Source of the DNA: Acetatifactor sp.
GTDB taxonomy: Bacteria; Bacillota; Clostridia; Lachnospirales; Lachnospiraceae
DNA: 64,000 bases
Assembly: GCA_016290775.1 (NCBI GenBank)
Contig: JAEEVF010000005.1
Span: forward strand, 124,001-188,000
Reading direction: 5' to 3'
This document shows, piece after piece, positions 36,460-45,567 of the stretch (positions within the stretch are counted from its first letter, which is position 1; each line of letters starts with the position of its first letter). The notes under the pieces are model-generated. The model had not been told where the DNA came from. It saw nothing but the letters and a program-made list of their open reading frames with translations, and ran no database searches. The position numbers were made by a program, and so were the translations under genes.

Positions 36460-37434
36460 GTGTCCGATGGAATGAAGAAGGGAATACGATCGAGGTCAAG
36501 TGTCCCTGTTGTAAAAAAGAAGGTTAGCTTCAAAGTCTACATGAAGCGTTACTGGCAGCTATATGTCTTACTCGCGCTGCCGCTGATCTATCTGCTCGTT
36601 TTTAAGTACATTCCCATGGCTTACGTGCAGATCGCATTTAAGAAGTATCAGCTGAACAAGAGCATTTGGGCAATGCCTCTCGCAAAGAAGAATGGTTTTG
36701 AGTATTATATCAAAGCTTTCAAGGACAGAGACTTTTTGTTCGCGTTACGTAACACCTTGCTCCTTAACTTAAAGGATCTGGTCTTTGGTTTCCCTGCACC
36801 GATCATCTTTGCGCTGGTTTTGAACGAGCTTCCTTTCAAGGGCTTTAAGAAGGTTGTGCAGACCATTGCTTACATGCCGCACTTCCTTTCCTGGGTCATC
36901 ATCGGAAACCTTTCGCTTCAGCTGTTCGCAAAGGACACCGGTATGGTGAACATGCTCATCAAGAGCCTTGGCGGTTCGTCCATTCCTTTCATCGCAGAGA
37001 GTGCACATTGGGTAAGGACCTATATTGGATGGGGCATTTGGCAGAGCTTTGGTTGGAACTCGATCGTGTATCTGGCCGCCATCGCAGGCATCAGTCCGGA
37101 TCTTTATGAAGCGGCGTCCATGGACGGTGCGGGCAGATTCCAGAAGATGTGGCACATTACGCTTCCCAGCTTAAAGCCCACCATCGTCGTGTTGCTGATC
37201 ATGAACCTTGGATACATCATGGGCGGCGGCATGGAGCGTCCCATGGCACTTTACAACAACCTCGTTATGGACAAGGCAGACGTCATTGCAACTTATGTTT
37301 ACAGAGTCGGCATAAAGGGCTTGCAGTTCTCCCTGACGACTGCAGTTGGCCTGTTCCAGTCCGTAGTTGGCGTGATCTTGATCCTGACGGCGAACTTTGT
37401 CTCCAGGAAGCTCGGCGAGCGCGGCATTTGGTAA
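36460..37434 (+). CDS. Sugar ABC transporter permease (LplB-like)
   Basis: A 324-residue inner-membrane permease with six helices and the EAA loop (LYEAASMDGAGRFQKMWHITLP). The N-terminal VLLALPLIYLLVFKYIPMAY is typical of the LplB group, which imports complex oligosaccharides. GTG at 36460, nine bases after AAGGAGG, is chosen; the upstream in-frame ATG at 36397 overlaps the -10 element. The second permease follows 14 bp later. No ATPase gene is nearby; this class uses a shared ATPase (MsmX type). Confidence 0.92.
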   Translation: MSDGMKKGIRSRSSVPVVKKKVSFKVYMKRYWQLYVLLALPLIYLLVFKYIPMAYVQIAFKKYQLNKSIWAMPLAKKNGFEYYIKAFKDRDFLFALRNTLLLNLKDLVFGFPAPIIFALVLNELPFKGFKKVVQTIAYMPHFLSWVIIGNLSLQLFAKDTGMVNMLIKSLGGSSIPFIAESAHWVRTYIGWGIWQSFGWNSIVYLAAIAGISPDLYEAASMDGAGRFQKMWHITLPSLKPTIVVLLIMNLGYIMGGGMERPMALYNNLVMDKADVIATYVYRVGIKGLQFSLTTAVGLFQSVVGVILILTANFVSRKLGERGIW

Positions 37435-37448
37435 GGAGGTTTGGGTAA

Positions 37449-38321
37449 ATGAAAGTTAAGTCAGCAAAAGCAAAATTGGGCGACTGGGGATTTGTCGCAG
37501 TCTGCGTGATCGTCAGCCTGCTGTGCGTTCTTCCGATGATCAACCTCCTCGCGAAGTCGCTTTCCGGTTCTGACGCGTTGGTCAGAAACGAAGTTTACCT
37601 GCTTCCGAAGGGCCTGAACTTTGATGCCTACCTGCAGGTGTTCCGCAACGCAAAATATGTTAAGGCGTTCTTCTGGACCGTGTTCCTGACAGTGATCTGC
37701 ACGCTCATCTCCTTGACGATGACGACGCTGTGCGCGTATCCGCTGATCTTCGAAAGACTCAAAGGCCGTTCCGTGATCAACGTATATATCACCGTGACCA
37801 TGTTCTTCAACGCGGGTGCCATCCCGAATTACCTGCTGATGAAGTCGATCGGCTTTTTGGACAGGCCCTGGGTGTTGATCATTCCCAGCTGTCTGAGCAT
37901 ATACAACATGATCATCATGAGAAGTTTCTTTTATGGCATTCCGGACAGCCTTCGCGAATCGGCAGAGATCGACGGCGCAAGCTTCTTCCAGATCCTTTGG
38001 AGAATCTACGTGCCCCTGTCAAAGCCCGTGATGGCAACCTTGGCACTGTTCTATGCAGTAGGTCGTTGGAATGGTTACGGCGATGCGCTGATGTATATGA
38101 AGGAGGAAAGATTTTATCCTTTGCAGCTGTATCTGTACAACATCATGAACAACACCAACAAAATGGAAGTTGCAACGCAGGAAGGTTTCTCATCCCCTGG
38201 TCTTGCCGCATCCATGAAGGCAGCAGTCGTAATGTTCTCGACCGTGCCGATCCTTTGCATCTATCCTTGGCTGCAGCGCTTCTTTATCTCCGGCGTGACG
38301 CTTGGTGCCGTAAAGGAATGA
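37449..38321 (+). CDS. Sugar ABC transporter permease (YtcP/LplC-like)
   Basis: A 290-residue partner permease with six helices and an EAA loop (LRESAEIDGASFFQILWRIYVP). It ends with FFISGVTLGAVKE, the common end of this group. It should form a heterodimer with the preceding permease. Confidence 0.93.
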   Translation: MKVKSAKAKLGDWGFVAVCVIVSLLCVLPMINLLAKSLSGSDALVRNEVYLLPKGLNFDAYLQVFRNAKYVKAFFWTVFLTVICTLISLTMTTLCAYPLIFERLKGRSVINVYITVTMFFNAGAIPNYLLMKSIGFLDRPWVLIIPSCLSIYNMIIMRSFFYGIPDSLRESAEIDGASFFQILWRIYVPLSKPVMATLALFYAVGRWNGYGDALMYMKEERFYPLQLYLYNIMNNTNKMEVATQEGFSSPGLAASMKAAVVMFSTVPILCIYPWLQRFFISGVTLGAVKE

Positions 38322-38401
38322 TTTAACTGGTAATTACGGGGCAACCCGCTAATTATAGAACCAAAACACATTTTTACAAAAAAAGGGAGGAAACAAGTAA
38401 C

Positions 38402-40102
38402 ATGAAGAAGAAGATTCTTTCAGTCCTTCTTGCGCTGACGATGGTTGCATCCCTTGCAGCATGCGACAATGGCGGCAAAGCAAGTGAGGAAAGCAGCAGC
38501 AGTTCTGGGGCTCCGTCCATCGATGCAAGCAAGATGGAGGAAGCAGAAAAGGCTGGCGCTGACTTCGAGAACGGCAAGTTCAAGGAGACCAAGAAGATCG
38601 TAGTCGAGATCTATGATCGTGGTAACGATGGCGGTTCCGATCCTGAGAACAACCTGTACACTGATTACATCAAGAAGGGTATGCTCGAGGATCACAACGT
38701 AGAGGTAACCTTCAAGAAGGTTCCCCGTTGGACCGAGGTTGATGAGATCAACAACCTGCTTGCAGCAGGTACCGCACCTGACGTATGCGTAACCTACAGC
38801 TATCCCACCATTCAGACCTATGCTAACATGGGCGGCGTGATCGATCTGGCTCCTTACATTGAGCAGTACAAGAGCGAAATCCCCAACCTTTGGAATTGGC
38901 TTGGCGAGACCAACATATACTGGGATCGCGATCCTAAGACCGGTACCCTTTGGTGCGTTGAGGCGAAGCTCGCAGTTTCTAACCGCGTAATCACCTTCGT
39001 TCGTCAGGACTGGCTGGACAAGCTTGGCCTGAAGGCTCCTACCACCAAGGCTGAGTTCGAGAGCATGCTCGTTGCTTTCAAGGACAACGCAAGCACTCTG
39101 CTTGGCTCTGACGCTTCCAAGATCGTTCCTTACTCCGTAAGCTACGACGTAGGTTGGAGAGCAGCAACCCTGATCGAGTCATTCCTTGATCCTGCAATGT
39201 CCGATAAGGAATACTACGTAAACGGTTTTGATGACAGAAAGCTTACCCAGAACGGTACCAAGGAAGGCGTTCGTCTTCTGAACAAGTGGTACAACATGGG
39301 CCTTATGTGGAATGACTTCGCTCAGTACGGCAGCGGCGACACCACTGAGGATGACATGATGAAGGCTGGTTTCGTAGGCGCATTCACCCACAACTGGGAT
39401 TACCCTTACAGAAACGGTGATGACAGCATCAACGCAAACCTTCAGAGAAACGTTGGTCCTAACGCTAAGTTCGTAGCAATCGATCCTTTCGAGGATAAGA
39501 ATGGAACTCATACCAAGTTCGTTTCCGGTCCTATCGACCGTAAGGTATTCTTCCCTGCAACGAACGACGAGCCTCTTGCATCCCTGCTGTATCTTGACTG
39601 GATCAGCGCTCCTGAGCACATCCAGTATCTGCAGATCGGTGATGAGGGCGTGACCCATGACGTAACCGCTGATGGTGCAATCCAGGTTAAGGCTGCTACC
39701 GGCAACGCAATCATGAACTCCGGTATGAACATTGACTACACCATTACCGTAAACGGACTGAAGCTGACCAGCGACGAGCTGACCAACAAGTCCAGAGCAC
39801 TGAACTACCCTGGAATCCCTGCTGAAGACGTTGTAAATTCCCACAAGATCGCTAATACCGACCTGAGAGTTGGTAAGAACGTAAACGTTGGCGCGATCGA
39901 GGCAGAAGAGGGTATCGGTGACACCCTGAGCCAGAAGAGAGATATCGCTTACGATAAGGCAGTAGTTGCTTCTACCGCTGACTTCGACAAGGTTTGGGAC
40001 GAGGAAATCAAGAACTATCTGAGCGCTGGCGGCCAGGCCATCATTGATGAGCGTACCGAGAAGTGGGAAGAGTTCTTTGGTAGCTCCGACATGCTCAAGT
40101 AA
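38402..40102 (+). CDS. ABC transporter substrate-binding lipoprotein
   Basis: A 566-residue lipoprotein with signal peptide and lipobox LAAC (Cys21), then a Ser/Gly linker and a large two-lobed binding domain typical of oligosaccharide binders of the LplA/YtcQ type. Codon choice differs from neighbours (many ACC, GTT, GCT), as expected for strong expression. The spacing of 80 bp from the second permease, with GGGAGGAAAC before the ATG, suggests extra transcription or processing. It delivers sugar to the two permeases. Confidence 0.93.
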   Translation: MKKKILSVLLALTMVASLAACDNGGKASEESSSSSGAPSIDASKMEEAEKAGADFENGKFKETKKIVVEIYDRGNDGGSDPENNLYTDYIKKGMLEDHNVEVTFKKVPRWTEVDEINNLLAAGTAPDVCVTYSYPTIQTYANMGGVIDLAPYIEQYKSEIPNLWNWLGETNIYWDRDPKTGTLWCVEAKLAVSNRVITFVRQDWLDKLGLKAPTTKAEFESMLVAFKDNASTLLGSDASKIVPYSVSYDVGWRAATLIESFLDPAMSDKEYYVNGFDDRKLTQNGTKEGVRLLNKWYNMGLMWNDFAQYGSGDTTEDDMMKAGFVGAFTHNWDYPYRNGDDSINANLQRNVGPNAKFVAIDPFEDKNGTHTKFVSGPIDRKVFFPATNDEPLASLLYLDWISAPEHIQYLQIGDEGVTHDVTADGAIQVKAATGNAIMNSGMNIDYTITVNGLKLTSDELTNKSRALNYPGIPAEDVVNSHKIANTDLRVGKNVNVGAIEAEEGIGDTLSQKRDIAYDKAVVASTADFDKVWDEEIKNYLSAGGQAIIDERTEKWEEFFGSSDMLK

Positions 40103-40145
40103 AATCGGGAACAACTCTTACTCTTTATTTTGTTTATTTCAAATG

Positions 40146-40182
40146 GAACGGCATTGGCCCCCTCGGCCAGTGCCGTTCTTTT
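40146..40182 (+). terminator. Rho-independent terminator after the ABC operon
   Basis: GAACGGCATTGGCC pairs with GGCCAGTGCCGTTC (one mismatch) around a short loop, then a T-run. Confidence 0.9.
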
Positions 40183-40184
40183 GA

Positions 40185-40213
40185 TTGCAGTTTTTCACCT
40201 TTTTTGGTATAAT
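40185..40213 (+). promoter_or_regulatory. Promoter of the accessory signalling operon
   Basis: TTGCAG at 40185-40190 is 17 bp from a consensus TATAAT at 40208-40213. Confidence 0.65.
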
Positions 40214-40267
40214 CATTTTAAGTATGGGGTAACGTCACTTGGGGAAGTGACAGAAAGGGGGGGTATT

Positions 40268-40621
40268 ATGATAGTACTTGTGGTCTTATACGCTGTGGCA
40301 GTTTTGTTCGTGGCAGCGGTATCGTTTGGGATCGATGCTCTCATCATGTCGAACACTAACGTAACAGATCGCACAAATTATGTTTTTTGTGTGAATCTTT
40401 TTATGAGCGTTTTGGCACCGGTTAACTTCATGTTGGTCGATGAGAGTCTGATCGTTTACGTGATCTTTGCCGTCAACAGACTGATCCTTCGGCCAATGAT
40501 CAAAACCTGTTTTTACGACAAGATCTCGATGGCACCGAAACGAAAGATCTGGCTGGTGTCGCTTATTTCGGAAGCGATCATGGGAGTGCTTGTTGTCATT
40601 ATCGTTCGTTGTATAGCGTAG
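40268..40621 (+). CDS. Small membrane protein, first gene of the accessory operon
   Basis: A 117-residue protein with three or four hydrophobic helices: about residues 1-25, 38-72 and 95-117. Charged loops lie between (SNTNVTDRTNY, DKISMAPKRK). I recognise no family, but topology and size resemble the fourth gene of the operon (41997-42389), so they may be related. The ATG at 40268 follows a G-rich ribosome binding site; an upstream in-frame ATG at 40130 overlaps the terminator. Confidence 0.7.
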   Translation: MIVLVVLYAVAVLFVAAVSFGIDALIMSNTNVTDRTNYVFCVNLFMSVLAPVNFMLVDESLIVYVIFAVNRLILRPMIKTCFYDKISMAPKRKIWLVSLISEAIMGVLVVIIVRCIA

Positions 40622-40640
40622 ATAAAGGGGGAGAGAAAAT

Positions 40641-40976
40641 ATGGATTATTTTATGGTTTTAGATGCATTTCCGGGACTGCGTAACGTAAACTTTGGCGTT
40701 CTGCTTTTGATCCCGGTCATTGCAATTGTCATTGTGATCTTTACGATAGGCTTTATCGTGAAAGAAATTTCCGAGGTTAAGCGTAGCGGATACCATTATG
40801 ATACGACGGGAGGTGGCGAGGAGAGCCCTGATGCGAATGCCCAGATCCTTGCGAATGGCGGATGGACATGCCCGCTGTGCGGAAACGTGCTGTCCGATAA
40901 GGTCATACAGTGTAGGTGTGGAGGCCGCAAAGGGGATGCGCCGAAGCAACCGAAGGATGAAGGGACGCAGTCATGA
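40641..40976 (+). CDS. Membrane protein with C-terminal zinc ribbon
   Basis: A 111-residue protein with one membrane helix (about 18-42) and a cytosolic tail with CPLCG and CRCGG, a probable zinc ribbon. Its role is unknown. The stop overlaps the start of the next gene by 4 bp. Confidence 0.72.
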   Translation: MDYFMVLDAFPGLRNVNFGVLLLIPVIAIVIVIFTIGFIVKEISEVKRSGYHYDTTGGGEESPDANAQILANGGWTCPLCGNVLSDKVIQCRCGGRKGDAPKQPKDEGTQS

Positions 40977-41989
40977 AAAAGGGTAACTTGACGGGCATAT
41001 CGTATTTCATCGTCCATGCATGCGTTGAAATGATCTGCTTTTACGTGCTTCGCAGGCATTATCCTTTGTTCGTTATAGGCACCGTTGCGTTCTTTTATGA
41101 TTTCTTTGCCTTTGTGCCCCAGGGCCTGATCGGCAATTTTATCATTAAGCACAAGAAGATCCCGTTTGAGACGATCGGACACGTGCTGCTCCTTCTCAGT
41201 GTCTTCATGGTTCCTTTTGATGCAACAGTGATCCACTATGGCGGCTTCCTTTCCATGGCGATCGGAAATGCGATCCTGCATGAGTGCGGGGCGATCGCGA
41301 CCGTGGCGGACAGCGAAGGGAAGATTTTTCCAGCCGCGCTGTTTGTCTCCGGTGGTTCTTTTGGCCTGGTGATCGGCGGGACGCTGGGCACGCTTGGCGT
41401 AACGCAGTGGATCCTTGTGATCCCGTTTGCGTTGTCGGTAGCGTGCACACTCTATTCAAGAAAGTCCGTGCGAGAAAAGAGTTATCCGAGGTTTCACTGT
41501 ACAAATGACAAGTACACGCCTGCGGTGATCTTACTGGTTGCCTTTTTGGTCACGACGGTAAGAAGCTATCTGGGCTATGCCATTCCGATCTCATGGAACA
41601 AGGAGGTTTGGCAGTCCTTTTTGCTCTTCTTTATCATGGGCTTTGGAAAGGCGATCGGAGGGTATTTCGCAGATCGTTTGGGCGCCCGCAAAACGGCGGT
41701 CTTTGCAACGCTTGCGTCCATTCCGTTTTTGGTCTTTGGAGATGAACTCATGGTGGTGTCCGTGATCGGCGTATGTCTGTTTTCCATGACGATGAGCATC
41801 ACGTTTGAGATGTGCCTTAGCGTGCTTCCGGGGAATCCGGGACTTGCCTTTGGCGTGACGACCGCCGCATTGTTCTTCGGCTTGACGCCGCCGTTTTTCT
41901 TTGGGTTCGGACTTTTGACAAATGCGATCCTGATCGTAGTGTTCTCGCTTCTTTGCTGTTTTCTGCTGAGAAAAACGCTAAAGGAGTGA
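40973..41989 (+). CDS. MFS-like multi-helix membrane protein
   Basis: A 338-residue protein with about ten hydrophobic helices. GKAIGGYFADRLGARKTA resembles the loop 2-3 signature of the major facilitator superfamily, but it is shorter than a usual 12-helix carrier. HECGAIATVADSEGKIFPAALF is a conserved-looking central loop. The substrate is unknown. It is translationally coupled to the zinc-ribbon gene (ATGA overlap). Confidence 0.72.
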   Translation: MKKGNLTGISYFIVHACVEMICFYVLRRHYPLFVIGTVAFFYDFFAFVPQGLIGNFIIKHKKIPFETIGHVLLLLSVFMVPFDATVIHYGGFLSMAIGNAILHECGAIATVADSEGKIFPAALFVSGGSFGLVIGGTLGTLGVTQWILVIPFALSVACTLYSRKSVREKSYPRFHCTNDKYTPAVILLVAFLVTTVRSYLGYAIPISWNKEVWQSFLLFFIMGFGKAIGGYFADRLGARKTAVFATLASIPFLVFGDELMVVSVIGVCLFSMTMSITFEMCLSVLPGNPGLAFGVTTAALFFGLTPPFFFGFGLLTNAILIVVFSLLCCFLLRKTLKE

Positions 41990-41996
41990 AGAAGCC

Positions 41997-42389
41997 ATGG
42001 ATTCTTTGAAGGAAATTGCCCTTCTTGCATTTGCGGTGGTGCTTACCGTTGCGGTGGAATTGCCAATCATCCGCATAGGGAAGGTTACGAAGCATAACGG
42101 GATCATCATCGCGATCAATGTCGTGACGAATCTGACGTTCAACGTCATATACCTGTTGCTTTATCACATGAGCTTTCTTTATCGCGACAGTTTCATAAGC
42201 AGAGAGGGCGTGACACTCGGATGGTATGTTTTCGCAGAGCTTTTATTGATCCCTCTGAGCGAGGCTTTTGTATATGGGAAGATATCGAAGGCTTCCAAAA
42301 AGCGGATCCTCGTCGTCACTTATCTCGCAAATTTTGCATCATGCCTGGCGGGCGAACTGTTCCAAAGGGTTTTTGATCTTATCATATGA
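41997..42389 (+). CDS. Small four-helix membrane protein
   Basis: A 130-residue membrane protein with four predicted helices and the internal segment GIIIAINVVTNLTFNVIYLL. It resembles the first gene of the operon in size. No known family recognised. It starts 7 bp after the MFS-like gene. Confidence 0.68.
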   Translation: MDSLKEIALLAFAVVLTVAVELPIIRIGKVTKHNGIIIAINVVTNLTFNVIYLLLYHMSFLYRDSFISREGVTLGWYVFAELLLIPLSEAFVYGKISKASKKRILVVTYLANFASCLAGELFQRVFDLII

Positions 42390-42445
42390 TTCAGATTTTG
42401 AGAACGGAAAATAGAGAGGCACCAAAGTACAAAGGAGATAACAAA

Positions 42446-42745
42446 ATGCTGAACGTAACGAAGAATGTGGAAAACGGAAAGGCAGAGGTTTTCGCCGAAG
42501 GAAGGCTTGACACAAGCACGGCACCGGAAATGGAAGCCGCTTTGATGGAGATCATTGACGGCCTCACGGAGCTTACGTTGAATTTTGAAAAGCTTGAGTA
42601 CATTTCATCGGCCGGACTGCGCGTTCTTCTCACGATGCAAAAGATCATGAAAAAGCAGGGCACTATGAAGGTGACGCACGTTAATCAGACCATCATGGAG
42701 ATCTTTGAAGTGACTGGTTTCGAGGGCTTTCTGACCATTGAGTGA
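42446..42745 (+). CDS. STAS-domain anti-sigma factor antagonist (first copy)
   Basis: A 99-residue SpoIIAA/RsbV-like protein. The phosphoacceptor is likely Ser55 in EYISSAGLRVL. In this system a kinase phosphorylates the antagonist; when dephosphorylated it binds the kinase and frees its partner. The ATG at 42446 follows AAAGGAGA; the upstream ATG at 42386 is not used. It is about 60 percent identical by eye to the copy at 43219. Confidence 0.92.
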   Translation: MLNVTKNVENGKAEVFAEGRLDTSTAPEMEAALMEIIDGLTELTLNFEKLEYISSAGLRVLLTMQKIMKKQGTMKVTHVNQTIMEIFEVTGFEGFLTIE

Positions 42746-42793
42746 CCGCTACGGCAGCTTGGAGGCGACGAGGAAGGGAAAGGAAGGAACGGC

Positions 42794-43204
42794 ATGAAGG
42801 AACTTGTGATCACGGCCGAGACAAAGAATCTGGACGAAGTGATGACATTCGTGGACACATTCCTGGAGGAAGCGGAATGCTCCATGAAGGCACAGATGCA
42901 GATCGATCTTGCCGTGGAGGAGATTTTCGTCAACATAGCAAGTTACGCCTATGCTCCAGGGACAGGTCCGGCAACGATCCGCGTGGGGCTTACGGACGAT
43001 GGGTCCGTTTTCGTGATCGAGCTGATCGATCAGGGCGTTCCCTATAATCCGCTGGCGAAGGAAGATCCTGACATTACGCTCTCCGCAGAGGAGCGGAAGA
43101 TTGGCGGACTTGGGATTCTGCTCACGAAGAAGAGCATGGATGACGTGCAATATGAATATGCAAACGGCAGTAATATCTTAACGTTAAGAAAAAGCATTAG
43201 ATAG
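42794..43204 (+). CDS. RsbW/SpoIIAB-like serine kinase (GHKL ATPase)
   Basis: A 136-residue protein with the N-box AVEEIFVNIASYAY, a G1-like DQGVPYNP and G2 GGLGILLTKKSMDDV. It should phosphorylate the STAS proteins encoded on either side and may bind a sigma factor or other partner. No sigma factor gene is in the operon. The 14 bp gap to the second STAS gene fits co-transcription. Confidence 0.9.
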   Translation: MKELVITAETKNLDEVMTFVDTFLEEAECSMKAQMQIDLAVEEIFVNIASYAYAPGTGPATIRVGLTDDGSVFVIELIDQGVPYNPLAKEDPDITLSAEERKIGGLGILLTKKSMDDVQYEYANGSNILTLRKSIR

Positions 43205-43218
43205 AAAGGAGAACTGAC

Positions 43219-43518
43219 ATGTTAAACATCGAAAAGAAAGCAGAGGGAACAAATCTGGAGGTGAAGCTGACAGGCAGACTCGACACGGTGACGGCGCCGC
43301 AGCTGGAGGGTGCGATCAAGGAATCCATTGAGGGAGTGACCGACCTGTCCTTTGATTTTTCTGAACTGGAGTACATTTCGAGTGCAGGTCTTCGCGTTCT
43401 CCTCGCGGCACAGAAGATCATGAATAAGCAGGGTACCATGGCAGTCAGGAACGTGTCTGACGAAGTGAATGAGATTTTTGAGGTCACGGGATTTACTGAC
43501 ATTCTTTCGATCGAATAG
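43219..43518 (+). CDS. STAS-domain anti-sigma factor antagonist (second copy)
   Basis: A 99-residue homologue of the protein at 42446, with the identical EYISSAGLRVL site (Ser55) and the same length. The two copies flank the kinase, suggesting either duplication or two inputs converging on one kinase. Confidence 0.93.
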   Translation: MLNIEKKAEGTNLEVKLTGRLDTVTAPQLEGAIKESIEGVTDLSFDFSELEYISSAGLRVLLAAQKIMNKQGTMAVRNVSDEVNEIFEVTGFTDILSIE

Positions 43519-43529
43519 GAAAGCGTTTT

Positions 43530-44825
43530 ATGGATAACAAACGGGAAATCGTCTACGAAAACATCGTTGAGAATATTTCAGACGGACTTTTGGCGATCGA
43601 TCAGAGTGGTACGATCCAGATCGCAAACCCTTCCGCAGTAAAGATCCTTGGGATCGAAGCGGATGGGCTTGTGGGCCACAAGCTCGTGGAATTCATGATG
43701 GCGGATGACGGAAATGATGATTTCTTTCAATGTCTGTTGGATGCGGTATATTCCAAAGGACTCATAAGCCAGATGGTTCCCTACGTGATCGGCGGAGAGG
43801 AAAAGCGACTTCGCGTTGTCAGTTCCATGCTGATGAATGGGAACGAAAGAGTCGGCCTCATCGTAACGTTCAGTGATCTGACGACCATGGTACGGCTGAG
43901 TGAGCGGAATGAAGCGCTGAACAAGGAATTGACGGAATTCATCGATCGCTTTACGCAGGTCATGATCGGTGCGATCGAAGCAAGAACGCCTTATAATGCC
44001 AATCATACCAAGAGTATGGTCCGTTATGGGTCGAACTTTCTTGATTGGGAAAAGGGGCGCGGCGTGGAGCGTGCGGAGGCCGTTCGAAAGCCTTTTTTGG
44101 CAAGCGTATGGCTTCATGACGTTGGAAAGCTTGTGGTTCCAAGAAGCGTCATGGACAAGGCAACACGTCTTGGAAGCAGGGAAAAGGACGTGTTTCACCG
44201 CATTGAGACGGCGATCCTTAGCGAAAAGCTTCGCATGGCAAAGGACCCTTCCGTGAGCGAGGAGGCGGGCGCAAAGATCAAGGTGCTGGAAGACGCAAGG
44301 GAAGTGATCCGAACGGCGAATACGATTGGATTCCTAAATGATGAACTGTTTTCGAAAGTGGAAGCACTGGGCAAGATGACTTGTCTTTCGGCGGAGGGGG
44401 AAGAGATTCCACTCCTTCAGGATTACGAATTGGAATCGCTGTGCGTTCGTCGCGGTACGTTGACCGCAGGAGAGCGCAAGATCATTGAATCCCACGTGGT
44501 ACGCACCCGAGAAATGCTCGAGCAGATGGGCTTTACGAATATCTATGGCGACGTAAGCAATTGGGCAGGCAATCATCATGAATATCTGAATGGTTCCGGA
44601 TATCCCCGCGGACTTCAAGGGGAAGAGATTCCCTGGGAGAGCAGGCTTCTTACCATTTTAGACATTTATGATTCGCTGACGGCGGATGACAGACCCTACA
44701 AGCCAGCAGCTTCGCCGGAGAAAGCATTTGAGATCCTGCGTTCCATGAGCAGGGAAGGAAAATTAGACGGCGACCTTGTTGAGGCATTTTTCGAAAGCCA
44801 GGCATGGAAGCGAGAGGAAGCATAA
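43530..44825 (+). CDS. PAS-HD-GYP protein, probable cyclic-di-GMP phosphodiesterase
   Basis: A 431-residue cytosolic protein. A PAS domain (about residues 8-125, ISDGLLAIDQSGTIQIAN) is followed by an HD-GYP domain: the HDVGKL pair, an insert of about 70 residues, HVVRTREML, NHHEYLNGSGYPRGLQG and DIYDSLTADDRPYK. The metal ligands and GYP motif are present, so it probably hydrolyses cyclic-di-GMP. It lies in the middle of the STAS/kinase operon, linking cyclic-di-GMP with partner switching. Confidence 0.9.
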   Translation: MDNKREIVYENIVENISDGLLAIDQSGTIQIANPSAVKILGIEADGLVGHKLVEFMMADDGNDDFFQCLLDAVYSKGLISQMVPYVIGGEEKRLRVVSSMLMNGNERVGLIVTFSDLTTMVRLSERNEALNKELTEFIDRFTQVMIGAIEARTPYNANHTKSMVRYGSNFLDWEKGRGVERAEAVRKPFLASVWLHDVGKLVVPRSVMDKATRLGSREKDVFHRIETAILSEKLRMAKDPSVSEEAGAKIKVLEDAREVIRTANTIGFLNDELFSKVEALGKMTCLSAEGEEIPLLQDYELESLCVRRGTLTAGERKIIESHVVRTREMLEQMGFTNIYGDVSNWAGNHHEYLNGSGYPRGLQGEEIPWESRLLTILDIYDSLTADDRPYKPAASPEKAFEILRSMSREGKLDGDLVEAFFESQAWKREEA

Positions 44826-44854
44826 GATGCCAAGAAGCATCAAAGGAGGACGAG

Positions 44855-45481
44855 ATGCAGACAAACACGATTGAGATCAGGAATTTGGAAGTTGGAAGAG
44901 CGCAGGCTCTTGAGGAGTCGGAGAAATATTCCGCTTATATGGGCCATGACCCCAAAACCGCGCTTCGCACGCGCCTTCTCGTAGAGGAGACGATCGGTAT
45001 GATCAGCGCGATCACGGAAAAGTTTTGGGCTGATTTTTGGATGGAAGGAAAGAAAGATGGCACTTGCCTGATCCATCTTGTGGTCAGGACCAACATGGAC
45101 GGCGAGAAGAAAAGGGAACTGATCGACGCAGCGAAAAGCAAGAAGAATGAGGCATATAAGGGCCTTACCGGAAAAATCAGGGAATTTCTTGACAAAAGCT
45201 TTGATCTTGCCTATGCGGACGGAGCTTATGATACAACAGGCTGCTTTATGTTAGGACTGATCGACGGGCCGATGTCGCCCGGCGCACCGATCATGATGGA
45301 GCCGGTGACCTGGTCCATGGACGTTTACCGCGAAGGCATTGAAAACGCCAAGGAGAAGGACGGCGCAGCGCAGGAAGCCTGGGATGAACTGGAAAAGTCC
45401 ATCCTTGCAAACCTTGCAGATGACGTACGTGTTTCCATCAAAGGAAACGTGGCTGAGGTAGTTGTTGAAAAAAGAGGGTAA
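44855..45481 (+). CDS. Uncharacterised protein, possibly a degenerate GHKL ATPase
   Basis: A 208-residue protein whose segment TALRTRLLVEETIGMISAI resembles the N-box helix of GHKL kinases; no clear G1 or G2 box follows. The remainder (NMDGEKKRELIDAAKSKKNE) is mixed alpha/beta. Its place at the end of the STAS/kinase operon is consistent with a regulatory or adaptor role. ATG at 44855 follows AAAGGAGGA; the in-frame ATG at 44804 overlaps the HD-GYP gene. Confidence 0.65.
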   Translation: MQTNTIEIRNLEVGRAQALEESEKYSAYMGHDPKTALRTRLLVEETIGMISAITEKFWADFWMEGKKDGTCLIHLVVRTNMDGEKKRELIDAAKSKKNEAYKGLTGKIREFLDKSFDLAYADGAYDTTGCFMLGLIDGPMSPGAPIMMEPVTWSMDVYREGIENAKEKDGAAQEAWDELEKSILANLADDVRVSIKGNVAEVVVEKRG

Positions 45482-45567
45482 TATAGGACATTGACGATCT
45501 GACGATGCTTTGCTTTGAGTACACGAAAAAGGATTAAGCCTTCGGCATTATGAAGATGGGAGATACA

